Position numbers and translations under genes: made by a program. A stretch of 64,000 bases of DNA, from the NCBI RefSeq assembly GCF_002863005.1, contig NZ_PKDG01000013.1:80025-144024 (forward strand), given 5' to 3'. Positions within the stretch are counted from its first letter, which is position 1; each line of letters starts with the position of its first letter. The notes below the pieces were generated by a model. It ran no database searches, was not told the DNA's origin, and worked only from the letters and a program-made list of their open reading frames with translations. Below are positions 19,060 to 27,066 of this stretch, piece after piece. Source of the stretch: Pseudoxanthomonas sp. (lineage in GTDB: Bacteria > Pseudomonadota > Gammaproteobacteria > Xanthomonadales > Xanthomonadaceae).

Positions 19060-19513
19060 GCCGGAGGTCGCGATCCGCGCGCTGGGCCCCTCCGACTTGG
19101 GGCTGATGCGGGGCATGCTGCGGATGTTCGGCCGTGAGTTCGACGACATGCCGACCTACACCGCTGCCCCGCCGGATGACGCTTACCTGGGCCGCCTTCT
19201 CGCGCGCGACACGTTCATCGCGGTGGCGGCGGTGCAGGGCGATGCGGTGGTCGGCGGGCTGGCCGCCTACGTGTTGCCCAAGTTCGAGCAGGCACGCAGC
19301 GAGGTCTACCTCTATGACCTTGCCGTGGCGGACGCATACCGCCGCCGCGGCATCGCGACCGCGCTGATCGCCGAGTTGCGAAGGATCGCCGCCGCGCAGG
19401 GTGCATGGGTGGTGTTCGTGCAGGCGGACTACGGCGACGACCCGGCGGTGGCGCTGTATACCAGGCTGGGCACGCGCGAGGACGTGATGCACTTCGACAT
19501 CGCGGTGGACTGA
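19046..19513 (+). CDS. AAC(3)-I-like aminoglycoside N-acetyltransferase
   Basis: A 155-residue GNAT enzyme whose length and sequence follow the AAC(3)-I gentamicin acetyltransferases closely. The segments [34 protein letters not shown], the acetyl-CoA loop [10 protein letters not shown], and [20 protein letters not shown] with EDVMHFDI are all in the family order. This would transfer acetyl to the 3-amino group of 2-deoxystreptamine drugs. It is translationally coupled to the channel gene (14-base overlap) and has the GC-rich codon use of its neighbours, so it looks resident rather than cassette-borne. No attC site is seen. The drug range is untested. Confidence 0.85.
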   Translation: MAAPEPEVAIRALGPSDLGLMRGMLRMFGREFDDMPTYTAAPPDDAYLGRLLARDTFIAVAAVQGDAVVGGLAAYVLPKFEQARSEVYLYDLAVADAYRRRGIATALIAELRRIAAAQGAWVVFVQADYGDDPAVALYTRLGTREDVMHFDIAVD

Positions 19514-19556
19514 GTCGGGTCGGGCATCGGCGTGGCGACGCCGCCGTGCAGGCGCC

Positions 19557-20546
19557 TCAGCGAATGGCGGAATCCTGCGCCGCCGCAGGCGTCAACGCGG
19601 CGGTCGCCTGCGCGGGAGCGCCCGGCATGGCGGTGTCGGCATCGGGCTTGGGCGCGCCCGGGGCGAGCAGCTTGCCTTCGCCCTGCAGCGCTTCTTCCGC
19701 CGCTTTCGTCATAACCACGATGCTGATGCGGCGGTTGATCGGATTCTGCGGATGTTCCTTGTCGAACAGGACCGACGACGACAGGCCGACCACGCGCGAT
19801 ACCTTGTCCTCGTGCATGCCGCCCACCACCAGCGCGCGGCGCGCGGCGTTGGCGCGCTCGGCGCTGAGTTCCCAGTTGGTGTAGCCGCGGTTCGACGAGT
19901 ACTGGGTGACGTCGGTATGCCCGGTGATGCTGATGTGGTTCGGCACCTGGTTGATGAAGCCGGCCAGCTCGCCCAGGATCGCCTGCGTATAGGGTTTCAG
20001 CACCGTGCCGCCCAGGTCGAACATCGGCCGGTTCTGCTGGTCGACGATCTGGATGCGCAGGCCTTCCGGGGTGAGGTCGAGCAGCAGCTGGTCCTTGAAC
20101 GGCTCCAGCGCCTGGCTCTTGCCGATGGCTTCCTCCAGCGCCTGCATCAGCGTCTCCAGGCGCTGCTTCTCCTGCGCTTTCTGCTGTTCTTCGGACACCT
20201 GGTCCGCATCGCCCGGCGGCTTGTCGAACGGGTTGTCGCTTTCGCCCTTCGGCAGGTCCATCGTGCCGCCCAACTTGATCATGGACGTACTCGCGCCGCC
20301 GGGACCGGCAGGACCCGGGGCAGGCGAGAAGCTCTTGCCGCTCAGCGGGCTGGGATTGCGGAAATATTCCGAGATCGCCGCGCGTTCCTTGTTGGTGGTG
20401 GCGCCCATCAGCCACATCACCAGGAAGAACGCCATCATCGCGGTCACGAAGTCCGCGTAGGCGACCTTCCACGAGCCGCCATGATGGCCGCCGCCGGCGA
20501 CCTTCTTGACCCGGCGGACGATGATGGTGGGACGTTGCTCGCTCAT
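19557..20546 (-). CDS. motB: flagellar motor stator protein MotB
   Basis: A 329-residue stator subunit. A short basic N-terminus leads into one membrane helix with the proton-carrying Asp32 in KVAYADFVTAMMAFFLVMW. A plug/linker region with Gly/Pro-rich sequence follows (about 70-140), then an OmpA/MotB peptidoglycan-binding domain (about 165-285) containing ITGHTDVTQYSSNRGYTNWELSAERA. It anchors the stator to the wall, and with MotA forms the proton channel that drives flagellar rotation. The Ala/Pro-rich tail is extra. It starts 10 bases after the motA stop, as one operon. Confidence 0.96.
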   Translation of the reverse strand: MSEQRPTIIVRRVKKVAGGGHHGGSWKVAYADFVTAMMAFFLVMWLMGATTNKERAAISEYFRNPSPLSGKSFSPAPGPAGPGGASTSMIKLGGTMDLPKGESDNPFDKPPGDADQVSEEQQKAQEKQRLETLMQALEEAIGKSQALEPFKDQLLLDLTPEGLRIQIVDQQNRPMFDLGGTVLKPYTQAILGELAGFINQVPNHISITGHTDVTQYSSNRGYTNWELSAERANAARRALVVGGMHEDKVSRVVGLSSSVLFDKEHPQNPINRRISIVVMTKAAEEALQGEGKLLAPGAPKPDADTAMPGAPAQATAALTPAAAQDSAIR

Positions 20547-20556
20547 CGCCGCAGGC

Positions 20557-21411
20557 TTACTTGTTGGCCTTCAGGTGCGCCTCGAACTCGGCGAATGGCG
20601 GGCGCACGTCGGAGGGCAGCGTCTTGCGGGCGAATTCCAGCGCGACGGCCGGGTTGTAGCCGCGCAGGCAGGCGAGCAGGGCGGTCTTCACCGACTCGTA
20701 CATGCGGCTGTCCTGTTCGACCTGGGCCTCGATGGCGGCGGCCAGCGGCGAGACGAAACCGTACGCCAGCAGGATGCCGAGGAAGGTACCGACCAGCGCG
20801 GCGGCGACGTGCGCGCCGACCGCGGCGATGTCGCCGCCGATCGAGCCCATCGTCACGATGATGCCGAGCACCGCGGCCACGATGCCGAAGCCCGGCAGGC
20901 CGTCGGAGACTTTCTGCAGCGCATGCGCCGGCGCCATCGCTTCATGGTGGTGCTTCTCCAGCTCCAGCTCGAGCAGCGGTTCCAGTTCGTGCGGTTCGAT
21001 GTTGCTGCCCACCATCAGGCGCAGGCACTCGGTCAGGAAGTCGAGCAGGTGGTGGTCGGCGAGGATCTTGGGGTACTTCTGGAACAGCGGACTGTTGGCC
21101 GGGTTCTCGATGTGCTCTTCCAGCGACATGAAGCCGTCGCGGCGCGCCTTGTTGAGCATCTCGTGGATCAGCGTGAGCACGTCGAGGTAGTCGGACGACT
21201 TGTACTTCGCGCCCTTGAACACCGACAGCGTCGCCGAGATCGTGCCCTTGACCACCTTGGTCGGGTTGCTGGCCATGAAGGCACCCAGTGCCGCGCCGCC
21301 GATGATGACCAGCTCGAAGGGCTGCCACAGGGCGCCGAGCTTGCCGTGCGAGCCGAGGTAGCCGCCGATCACGCTCAGGGTGACGATGATGAAGCCGACG
21401 ATGATGAGCAT
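20557..21411 (-). CDS. motA: flagellar motor stator protein MotA
   Basis: A 284-residue inner-membrane protein with four membrane helices: two near the N-terminus (MLIIVGFIIVTLSVIGGYLG and an adjacent helix) and two at about 165-220 (GFGIVAAVLGIIVTMG and AALVGTFLGILLAYGFVSPL). The cytoplasmic loop carries the charged residues that contact FliG. The size fits E. coli MotA. The start MLIIVG was chosen because upstream in-frame sequence (to 21741) reads through the BlaI operator and is Arg-rich noncoding. Its promoter must lie between it and the divergent BlaI operator 107 bases away. Confidence 0.95.
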   Translation of the reverse strand: MLIIVGFIIVTLSVIGGYLGSHGKLGALWQPFELVIIGGAALGAFMASNPTKVVKGTISATLSVFKGAKYKSSDYLDVLTLIHEMLNKARRDGFMSLEEHIENPANSPLFQKYPKILADHHLLDFLTECLRLMVGSNIEPHELEPLLELELEKHHHEAMAPAHALQKVSDGLPGFGIVAAVLGIIVTMGSIGGDIAAVGAHVAAALVGTFLGILLAYGFVSPLAAAIEAQVEQDSRMYESVKTALLACLRGYNPAVALEFARKTLPSDVRPPFAEFEAHLKANK

Positions 21412-21517
21412 GGCGACGCGGGCGCAGGGTGGGGTCACCCAAGGATCGGCCCGGCCGGCCGTTTCTTGAGCCGCGACCGTTCGTCGGCCGCGCGCGGGGA
21501 ATGACCTTCGGCAGGGT

Positions 21518-21562
21518 TGACTACAGTTGTCGTCACAGGCAAGTTGACGACAACTGTAGTCA
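21518..21562. promoter_or_regulatory. duplicated BlaI-type operator (perfect 18-bp inverted repeat)
   Basis: TGACTACAGTTGTCGTCA at 21518-21535 is repeated exactly in reverse at 21545-21562, 9 bases apart. Each arm is itself a near-dyad of form GACnACAnnTGTnGTC, the TACA/TGTA pattern recognised by BlaI/MecI winged-helix repressors. The block lies 12 bases before the BlaI-family ATG, so the repressor probably controls its own operon. Confidence 0.85.
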
Positions 21563-21574
21563 TGAGGCGATCCC

Positions 21575-21970
21575 ATGCCCGGCAAGGCCCGCAAGTCGAT
21601 CGGCGACCAGGAACTGGCGCTGCTGCAACATCTCTCCGAGCACGGCGAGGCCAGCGTCGGCGAAGTCGCCGCCGCCTTCGGCGAGGCACGGGGCCTAGCG
21701 CGGTCCACGGTCCTGACGATGATGGAGCGCCTGCGCGCCAAGGCCTTCCTGCGCCGCCGCCAGGTCGACGGCGTGTACCGCTACGCCGCGGTCGCCCAGC
21801 ACGACGACGTCATGCGCGGCGCGGTCGGCAGCTTCGTCGAGAAGACCCTGCAGGGCTCGCTGTCGCCGTTCGTGGCCTGGATGTCCCAGCGCACCGAGGT
21901 GAGCGACACCGAACTGGCCGAACTGGAAGCGCTGGTCGCCACCCTGCAATCGAAGCGGAAGGAGGGCTGA
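21575..21970 (+). CDS. BlaI/MecI/CopY-family transcriptional repressor
   Basis: A 131-residue winged-helix repressor. The recognition part spans about residues 10-80 (IGDQELALLQHLSEHGEASVGEVAAAF through STVLTMMERLRAKAFLRRR), followed by a dimerisation helix region. Members bind TACA/TGTA dyads and are removed by proteolysis triggered by a BlaR-type sensor, which is the next gene one base downstream. A duplicated operator sits directly upstream. No beta-lactamase or penicillin-binding protein gene lies in the window, so the target regulon beyond itself is unknown. Confidence 0.92.
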   Translation: MPGKARKSIGDQELALLQHLSEHGEASVGEVAAAFGEARGLARSTVLTMMERLRAKAFLRRRQVDGVYRYAAVAQHDDVMRGAVGSFVEKTLQGSLSPFVAWMSQRTEVSDTELAELEALVATLQSKRKEG

Positions 21971-21971
21971 C

Positions 21972-23786
21972 ATGGACATCGTCGCCCTGGCCGATGACCT
22001 GCTGTCGCGCGTGCTTGCCGTGGGCCTGCAGTCGCTGGTGCTCGCCGCGCTGGTATGGGCGCTGTGCCGCTACCTGCCGCGCCTCGATGCGCGGACGCGC
22101 GCCTGGCTGTGGTGGCTGGTCGCCACGCAGATGGTGGTGGGCCTGGTCTGGCACGCCCCGGTGGGGTTGCCGCTGTTGCCGGCGGAGCCCGCCGTCGCGC
22201 CCGTGGTGATGGCGATGACGGCGGAACCCTCGGCGTCTGCCGGAGCCACGATGACGGTCGTGCCGACGGCAACGACGCAGGCATCGCAGATCGACACCGG
22301 CGTGCTGCTGCTTGCGGCCTGGCTCGCCGGCATCGCGGTGATGCTGGCCACCACACTGCGCCACGCCTGGCGGCTGCATGGGCAGATCGCACGCGCCCGT
22401 CCGTGTCGCGACCGCCGGGTACGCGCGGTGTACGACGTGCTGGTGGGCCGACTCGACATCGCGACAGCGCCCGAACTGATGGTCAGCGACGAGATCGATT
22501 CGCCGATGCTGGCCCGCCCCTGGCGCCCCGTGCTGATGCTGCCGGCCACCGGCATCGCCGCGATGAGCGACAACGACCTGCACATGTCGCTGCACCACGA
22601 ACTCGCGCACCTGCAGCGCCGTGACCTGTGGTGGGCCTGGATGCCGGCGCTGGCGCAGCACCTGTTCTTCTTCCATCCGGTCGCGCACCTGGCCGCGCGC
22701 GAATACGCCTTCGCCCGCGAGGTCGCCTGCGATGCCGCCGTGCTGCAGGACGAACAGCACGCCGCCCACGACTACGGACGCCTGCTGGTGAAGCTGGGCG
22801 TCTCCCACACCCCGACACCGGCACTCGCCGGCGCGTCCCCCACGTTCCGCATCCTCAAGAGGAGACTGCTGATGCTGCAGCACACCGCTTCCCCCCTGCG
22901 CGCCAGCGCGCTGGCCCTGACCCTTGGCATCGTGCTGTTGGGTGTAGTGCCGTACCGCGTGATCGCCAGCGGCACGCCGGCCGCGCCTCCGTCGCCCCCC
23001 GCACCGGTGGCGCCGATCGTCGTCGCGCCCGCGCCACCGGCCACGCCCACCGTGGCGCCGTCGCCGCGTGCCGCGCCCCGCGCCGTCGTGGTCGCCGACG
23101 CGCGCGACATGCCGGCCCCTCCGGCCCCGCCCGCTCCCCCCGCAGCGCCGACCATCGCGCCGCCGGCACCGCCGCCGCCGCCCACGCTCCGCACGCGGGG
23201 CACCTTCAGCATCAGTGATACGCGCGGCGGCGATGCCTACGTGCTGATCGAAGGCGACGACGTGACGATGGCGGGCCACAGCGACGACATCCGCACCGCC
23301 CAGCGCCTGCGGCAGGGCAAAGCCCCGGTGCTGTGGGTGCGGAAGAACGGCAAGCAGTACGTGGTGCGCGATGCCGCCACGGTGCAGCGGATGAAAGACG
23401 CGCATGCACCGGTCCATGCGCTGGGCGAGCAGCAGGGCAAGCTCGGCGAACAGCAGGGGGCGCTCGGCGAACGCCAGGGCGAGCTGGGCTCGAGACAGGG
23501 CGAGCTGGGCGTGAAGATGTCGGAGATCGCGCAGCATCAGGCCGCCGCCGCGCTGCGTGGCGACGACACCCGCGATGCCGCCAACGACCGCCGCATGAAG
23601 GCGCTGCAGGACGAACAGGAGGCCTTGGCCCGCCAGCAGGAGGTCCTCGCCCGCCAGCAGGAGCCGCTCGCGCGGCAGCAGGAGGCGTTGGCGCGCAAGC
23701 AGATGGCGGCGACGGACAGGCTGCAGCGCGACGTCGATCGCCTGCTGGACGAGGCGATCCGCAGCGGCAAGGCGCAACAGCTCTGA
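21972..23786 (+). CDS. BlaR1-like M56 membrane metallopeptidase with Q-rich coiled-coil tail
   Basis: A 604-residue inner-membrane protein. Membrane helices at about 10-30, 38-55, 103-123 and 305-325 bracket a cytoplasmic M56 peptidase with the zinc motif HHELAHL (near residues 206-212) and the third-ligand EVACDAAVL helix. After the last helix comes a Pro/Ala-rich stretch (about 333-400) and then, in place of the penicillin-sensor domain of true BlaR1, a short beta module and a heptad-like repeat region (LGEQQGKLGEQQGxLG, then LARQQExLARQQE, about 475-590). It probably cleaves the upstream repressor. The signal is not beta-lactam binding, as judged from the missing sensor domain. Confidence 0.85.
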   Translation: MDIVALADDLLSRVLAVGLQSLVLAALVWALCRYLPRLDARTRAWLWWLVATQMVVGLVWHAPVGLPLLPAEPAVAPVVMAMTAEPSASAGATMTVVPTATTQASQIDTGVLLLAAWLAGIAVMLATTLRHAWRLHGQIARARPCRDRRVRAVYDVLVGRLDIATAPELMVSDEIDSPMLARPWRPVLMLPATGIAAMSDNDLHMSLHHELAHLQRRDLWWAWMPALAQHLFFFHPVAHLAAREYAFAREVACDAAVLQDEQHAAHDYGRLLVKLGVSHTPTPALAGASPTFRILKRRLLMLQHTASPLRASALALTLGIVLLGVVPYRVIASGTPAAPPSPPAPVAPIVVAPAPPATPTVAPSPRAAPRAVVVADARDMPAPPAPPAPPAAPTIAPPAPPPPPTLRTRGTFSISDTRGGDAYVLIEGDDVTMAGHSDDIRTAQRLRQGKAPVLWVRKNGKQYVVRDAATVQRMKDAHAPVHALGEQQGKLGEQQGALGERQGELGSRQGELGVKMSEIAQHQAAAALRGDDTRDAANDRRMKALQDEQEALARQQEVLARQQEPLARQQEALARKQMAATDRLQRDVDRLLDEAIRSGKAQQL

Positions 23787-23793
23787 GGGCCCC

Positions 23794-23875
23794 GTAGAGC
23801 GGAGCTTGCTCCGCTGCTCTCCGGCTCCACCACCGGGGATTGAAAGACCAAGGAGCCGAGCAAGCTCGGCTCTAC
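23794..23875. repeat. SMAG-type GTAG REP pair in inverted orientation
   Basis: GTAGAGCGGAGCTTGCTCCG at 23794 starts the left unit (stem AGCGGAG/CTCCGCT). AGCCGAGCAAGCTCGGCTC with a terminal TAC (23854-23875) is the right unit on the opposite strand. Both begin with the GTAG head typical of Stenotrophomonas-type REPs. They lie between the convergent BlaR and DUF4031 genes. Confidence 0.75.
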
Positions 23876-23879
23876 GGCA

Positions 23880-24170
23880 TCAGGGGTCTGCCGCGTGGCC
23901 GCTCCACTGCGCGCGCGCGATGCGGATGACCGCACGGACCTGCTCGCGGTCGCGGTGGCGTGAAATGGCCCGGGCCCCCAGCCGCAGCGCGTCCTCGCGC
24001 AGTTCTTCGGTCAGGTCGTAATGCGCGCCGCTGCGCTTGTCCTGGAACGCGTGCCGCGGCACGCCCAGCCGTTCCGCCATCGCGTGCAGTTCGTCCAGGG
24101 TGTCCGCCATCAGGTGGGCCCAGCGGCGGCCGCGCCACACGGTGACCGCATCGTCCACATAGACGCTCAT
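23880..24170 (-). CDS. DUF4031 family protein
   Basis: A 96-residue cytoplasmic protein beginning MSVYVDDAVTVWRGRRWAHL, the family signature, followed by HYDLTEELREDALRLGA. DUF4031 proteins are short and uncharacterised. This one is the last of three genes on one transcript, after a HipA-like kinase and a DUF3037 protein, with a 4-base overlap with the DUF3037 stop. The consistent overlaps suggest the three work together, though I know of no reported function for this gene. The stop codon abuts the REP pair. Confidence 0.8.
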   Translation of the reverse strand: MSVYVDDAVTVWRGRRWAHLMADTLDELHAMAERLGVPRHAFQDKRSGAHYDLTEELREDALRLGARAISRHRDREQVRAVIRIARAQWSGHAADP

Positions 24171-24574
24171 CGGGGCGTGGTGGCCTTCGGCGGCCGCACC
24201 ATGCGGTCCATCAGGTGCTCCAGCGTCGCCGGCAGATCGCCGCAGCGCCCCATGTGCACGGGCGAGGTCTGGATGATCGAACTGCGCTTGGCGGTGAGCC
24301 AGTGGAAGCGCGCGCGCGGGGGCAACAGTCCGATCGGCGCGGCCGCTTCGCCGCCGCGGCAGATCGCGGGAATGGTCTGCAGGTGGCGACGCAGCGATTC
24401 GATATCCATCGCGGGATCGAGCGCGCGCAGGCGCGTCTCGTCCAGTTCGATGCGCGCCTCGAGGAAGCCCGCGCGCTCGCACGACAGGATGATGCCGACG
24501 TTGACGAACTCCTCGCGCTCCACGCGCGGGACCACGCGAATCACCGCGTAATCGTACGTGTCAGCCGCGTGCAC
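24167..24574 (-). CDS. DUF3037 family protein
   Basis: A 135-residue protein with the DUF3037 signature YDYAVIRVVPRVEREEFVNVGIIL at the start and WLTAKRSSIIQTSPVH near residues 93-108. I chose the GTG at 24574 because AGGAGG lies 6 bases upstream and the family begins at this point; an ATG form would start at 24601. The gene overlaps the HipA-like gene by 14 bases. DUF3037 genes are often paired with HipA-like kinase genes, so it may be its partner or regulator. No reaction is known. Confidence 0.82.
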   Translation of the reverse strand: MHAADTYDYAVIRVVPRVEREEFVNVGIILSCERAGFLEARIELDETRLRALDPAMDIESLRRHLQTIPAICRGGEAAAPIGLLPPRARFHWLTAKRSSIIQTSPVHMGRCGDLPATLEHLMDRMVRPPKATTPR

Positions 24575-25334
24575 GGATCGCCTCCTGCACGAAGGCGCCA
24601 CGCTGCGCCACCCGACGGACCAGGTACTCTACGTAGGCGGCGCGCTGCGTCGCGGGGTCGCCGAAGCCATCGGGGCCTTGCAGCCAGGCGTCGGGCACCT
24701 CGGTCACGATCGTTGCGATCACGTCGTCCGCCAGGGCCGATGCCAGCTCGCCATCGACATCGGCCAACCGGGAGGCCCAGCGCAGCAGCACGTGGTCGCG
24801 GATCAGCGGAAACGGCTTGCCGGCTCCGGTGGTATCGCCATCCCAGCCGTGGTGGAAATACAACGCCGCCCCATGGTCGATCAGGTAGAGCCGGCGGTGC
24901 CACATCAGCAGGTTGGTGTTGCGTGCCGTGCGGTCGACGTTGCTGATGAAGGCGTCGAACCAGACGATCCGCGAGGCGAGGTCCGCGTCGGGCTGTTCCG
25001 CCACTGGATCGAAATTGACGGCGCCGGGCAGGTAGTCCATCGCCAGGTTGAGCCCTGCACTGGCCTTGATCAGGTCCTGGATCTCCGGATCGCCTTCGGT
25101 GCGGGCGAGGTCGGCATCCAGGTCCATCAGTGCCACGTGGGGCATCGGCAACTTCAACGCCTTCGCCAGACCGCCGGCGATCACTTCCGCCACCAGCGCC
25201 TTCGGTCCCTGGCCGGCGCCGCGGAACTTCAGGACATACAGGCCGTCGTCGTCGGCCTCGACCACGGCAGGCATCGAGCCGCCTTCGCGCAGCGGGGTGA
25301 CGTAACGGGTGGCGATGCGGAGGGGAAGCGTCAT
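24561..25334 (-). CDS. HipA-like kinase-domain protein
   Basis: A 257-residue protein resembling the kinase portion of HipA/PI3-4-kinase-like folds. Features in order: a possible ATP-binding lysine in YVLKFRGAGQGPKALVAE (near residues 39-50), IVWFDAFISNVDRTARNTNLL with the catalytic-loop Asp-x4-Asn pattern (near 133-150), and LYLIDHGAALYFHH with the metal-binding Asp (near 157-170). It lacks HipA's N-terminal domain, and no HipB antitoxin is adjacent. It heads an overlapping operon with DUF3037 and DUF4031. A Ser/Thr or tRNA-synthetase kinase role is possible but unproved. Confidence 0.78.
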   Translation of the reverse strand: MTLPLRIATRYVTPLREGGSMPAVVEADDDGLYVLKFRGAGQGPKALVAEVIAGGLAKALKLPMPHVALMDLDADLARTEGDPEIQDLIKASAGLNLAMDYLPGAVNFDPVAEQPDADLASRIVWFDAFISNVDRTARNTNLLMWHRRLYLIDHGAALYFHHGWDGDTTGAGKPFPLIRDHVLLRWASRLADVDGELASALADDVIATIVTEVPDAWLQGPDGFGDPATQRAAYVEYLVRRVAQRGAFVQEAIRARG

Positions 25335-25368
25335 CAGGCCGCTAGGATAGCGCGGCCGCACGGGACGC

Positions 25369-26424
25369 TCAGGTCGAGCGCGCCACGCCCATGCGCCGCA
25401 GCAGCCCGTAGACCAGCGCGCTCGAGGCCACGCCCAGCAGCAGCGCGAACGCCAGCCCGTGGGAGCTGTGCGCGAACGGCAACCCCGGCAGGTTCATGCC
25501 GAACAGGCCGGCGACCAGGCTCGGCGGCAGCAGCAGCGCGGTGATCATCGACAGCACGTAGAGATGCCGGTTGGTGCGTTCGGCGAGCTTGGCGGCCACT
25601 TCGTCCTGCAGCAGGCGCGCACGCTCCTGCAGGGTGCCGACATCGCCGTCGAGGTCGTCGAAGCGCTGGTTGAGGCGCGCGATGGCGGACAGCAGTTCGT
25701 CGTCGGCATCCCCCGCGTGGCGTTGCTCGAACGGCTTCAGCACGCGCCGCATCGCGGTGAGCGGCCGATGCAGGCGCACGGTCTGGTGGCGCAGCTGGGC
25801 CAGGTCGCGTCGCTCTTCGCCGATGCTGTCCGCCAGCACGCGGTCCTCGATGCGGTCCAGCCGGGTCGACAGCCCGTCGCTGCTGCGCTCGACCGTGTCC
25901 GCGAAGCGACTGGCCACCAGCTCAAGCAGGCGCACCGGCGTCTCCGCAGGTGCGCCGGCGATCAGCGCGCGGCGCGCCGCTTCCACCGACCGCAGGGCTT
26001 GGCGGCGCGCGGTGACCAGCAGGTGTTCAGTCATCGCGAAGTGCAGCCAGCCGATGCCGTCGTCGCCCCGCAGCTGGCCCTCGGCCGCCAGGTCGACGCC
26101 ACGCTGGTGCACCCAGTCGACGAAAGCCCCATGGATCGCGCGGCCTTCGCGCTGCAGGTTCACGTGCGAATCCGGCGACAGCAGCGTCTCGCGCGCGTCG
26201 TCGGGGATCGGCAGGCACGCCACCACCTGCGCGCTGCGCACGTCGCTGAGGTCCAGGTGCACCCAATGCCAGCCCGCATCGGGCGCGCCCAGCGCACCGA
26301 GGCCGGTGGACGCGGCGTCGAGCGCATGCGCGCACCCTTCGCCATCGAACCGGTACAGCCAGAGTGCAGCCGGCAGCCCGCCAGGGGGCGCCGGGGATAC
26401 GTGCGTGTCGAAAGATGCGGCCAT
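25369..26424 (-). CDS. CorA-family divalent cation transporter
   Basis: A 351-residue CorA/ZntB-type transporter. The large cytoplasmic domain spans residues 1-285 and includes a long stalk helix. Two C-terminal membrane helices follow (about 288-308 and 322-342). The selectivity motif GMN is present in GLFGMNLPGLPF between them. It forms a pentameric channel for Mg2+, Co2+ or Zn2+. ZntB and CorA cannot be separated by eye, although the acidic loop after GMN that favours CorA is weak here. It is a single gene, divergent from nothing, 75 bases from msrB on the same strand. Confidence 0.9.
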   Translation of the reverse strand: MAASFDTHVSPAPPGGLPAALWLYRFDGEGCAHALDAASTGLGALGAPDAGWHWVHLDLSDVRSAQVVACLPIPDDARETLLSPDSHVNLQREGRAIHGAFVDWVHQRGVDLAAEGQLRGDDGIGWLHFAMTEHLLVTARRQALRSVEAARRALIAGAPAETPVRLLELVASRFADTVERSSDGLSTRLDRIEDRVLADSIGEERRDLAQLRHQTVRLHRPLTAMRRVLKPFEQRHAGDADDELLSAIARLNQRFDDLDGDVGTLQERARLLQDEVAAKLAERTNRHLYVLSMITALLLPPSLVAGLFGMNLPGLPFAHSSHGLAFALLLGVASSALVYGLLRRMGVARST

Positions 26425-26499
26425 GCGTGACCGCCGGACGACGGTGGGATGACGGTCAGGCTACCGCCGTCATGTGCCCGTCCCGTGACAGCGGCCGCG

Positions 26500-26967
26500 C
26501 TAGCCGGCCGGTTGCGCTTCCGCGCCGCCACGCTGCAGCGGATCCGGGAGCGGCTCGCCTTGTGGCGTGAAGGCCAGCGAGACCGAATTCAGACAGTGCC
26601 GCTCGCCGGTGGGCGGGGGACCGTCCGGGAACACGTGGCCCAGGTGCGACTGGCAGCGCGCGCAGACGATCTCCGTCCGGACCATGCCATAGCTGGCGTC
26701 GCGGATGCGGCCGATGTGCGCCTCGTCCACGGGCTGGAAGAAACTCGGCCAGCCCGTGCCGGAGTCGAACTTCGCGCTGGAACGGAACAGCGGCAGGCCG
26801 CACAGGCGGCAGGTGTAGGTACCGTCCTGCTTGTTGTCCAGGAACACGCCGCAGAACGGCGCTTCGGTACCGTGCTGCAGCAGCACCCGACGCTCGTCTT
26901 CGCTGAGGCCGGCGATCAACGCCGTGCGCTGGGCATCGGAGGGCGGGGTGAGGTCGAAGGTCGTCAT
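26500..26967 (-). CDS. msrB: peptide-methionine (R)-S-oxide reductase
   Basis: A 155-residue MsrB. It repairs R-methionine sulfoxide in proteins. The two zinc CxxC pairs (CRLC and CARC) and the fold signature [14 protein letters not shown] are visible. The catalytic Cys is in [13 protein letters not shown] near residue 135. The enzyme is a stand-alone cytoplasmic form with no signal peptide and no MsrA domain. The start at 26967 matches the family N-terminus, and the in-frame extension upstream is Arg-rich noncoding. Confidence 0.95.
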   Translation of the reverse strand: MTTFDLTPPSDAQRTALIAGLSEDERRVLLQHGTEAPFCGVFLDNKQDGTYTCRLCGLPLFRSSAKFDSGTGWPSFFQPVDEAHIGRIRDASYGMVRTEIVCARCQSHLGHVFPDGPPPTGERHCLNSVSLAFTPQGEPLPDPLQRGGAEAQPAG

Positions 26968-27066
26968 GGACGTGCTCCGCGGGAGGGATGTCCCCGATAT
27001 GGTGCCGCCACCCGCACGCCACAACCCTGGTTTACCATCGCCGCGTTCCCCGGGGAGATGGCACGG

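Noticed and set aside
21575..23786. Beta-lactam resistance operon
   Set aside because: BlaI and an M56 sensor are present, but there is no beta-lactamase or PBP2a gene and no penicillin-sensor domain on the sensor.
24561..25334. Classical HipBA toxin-antitoxin
   Set aside because: No HipB-like helix-turn-helix gene is adjacent, and the kinase lacks the N-terminal HipA domain.
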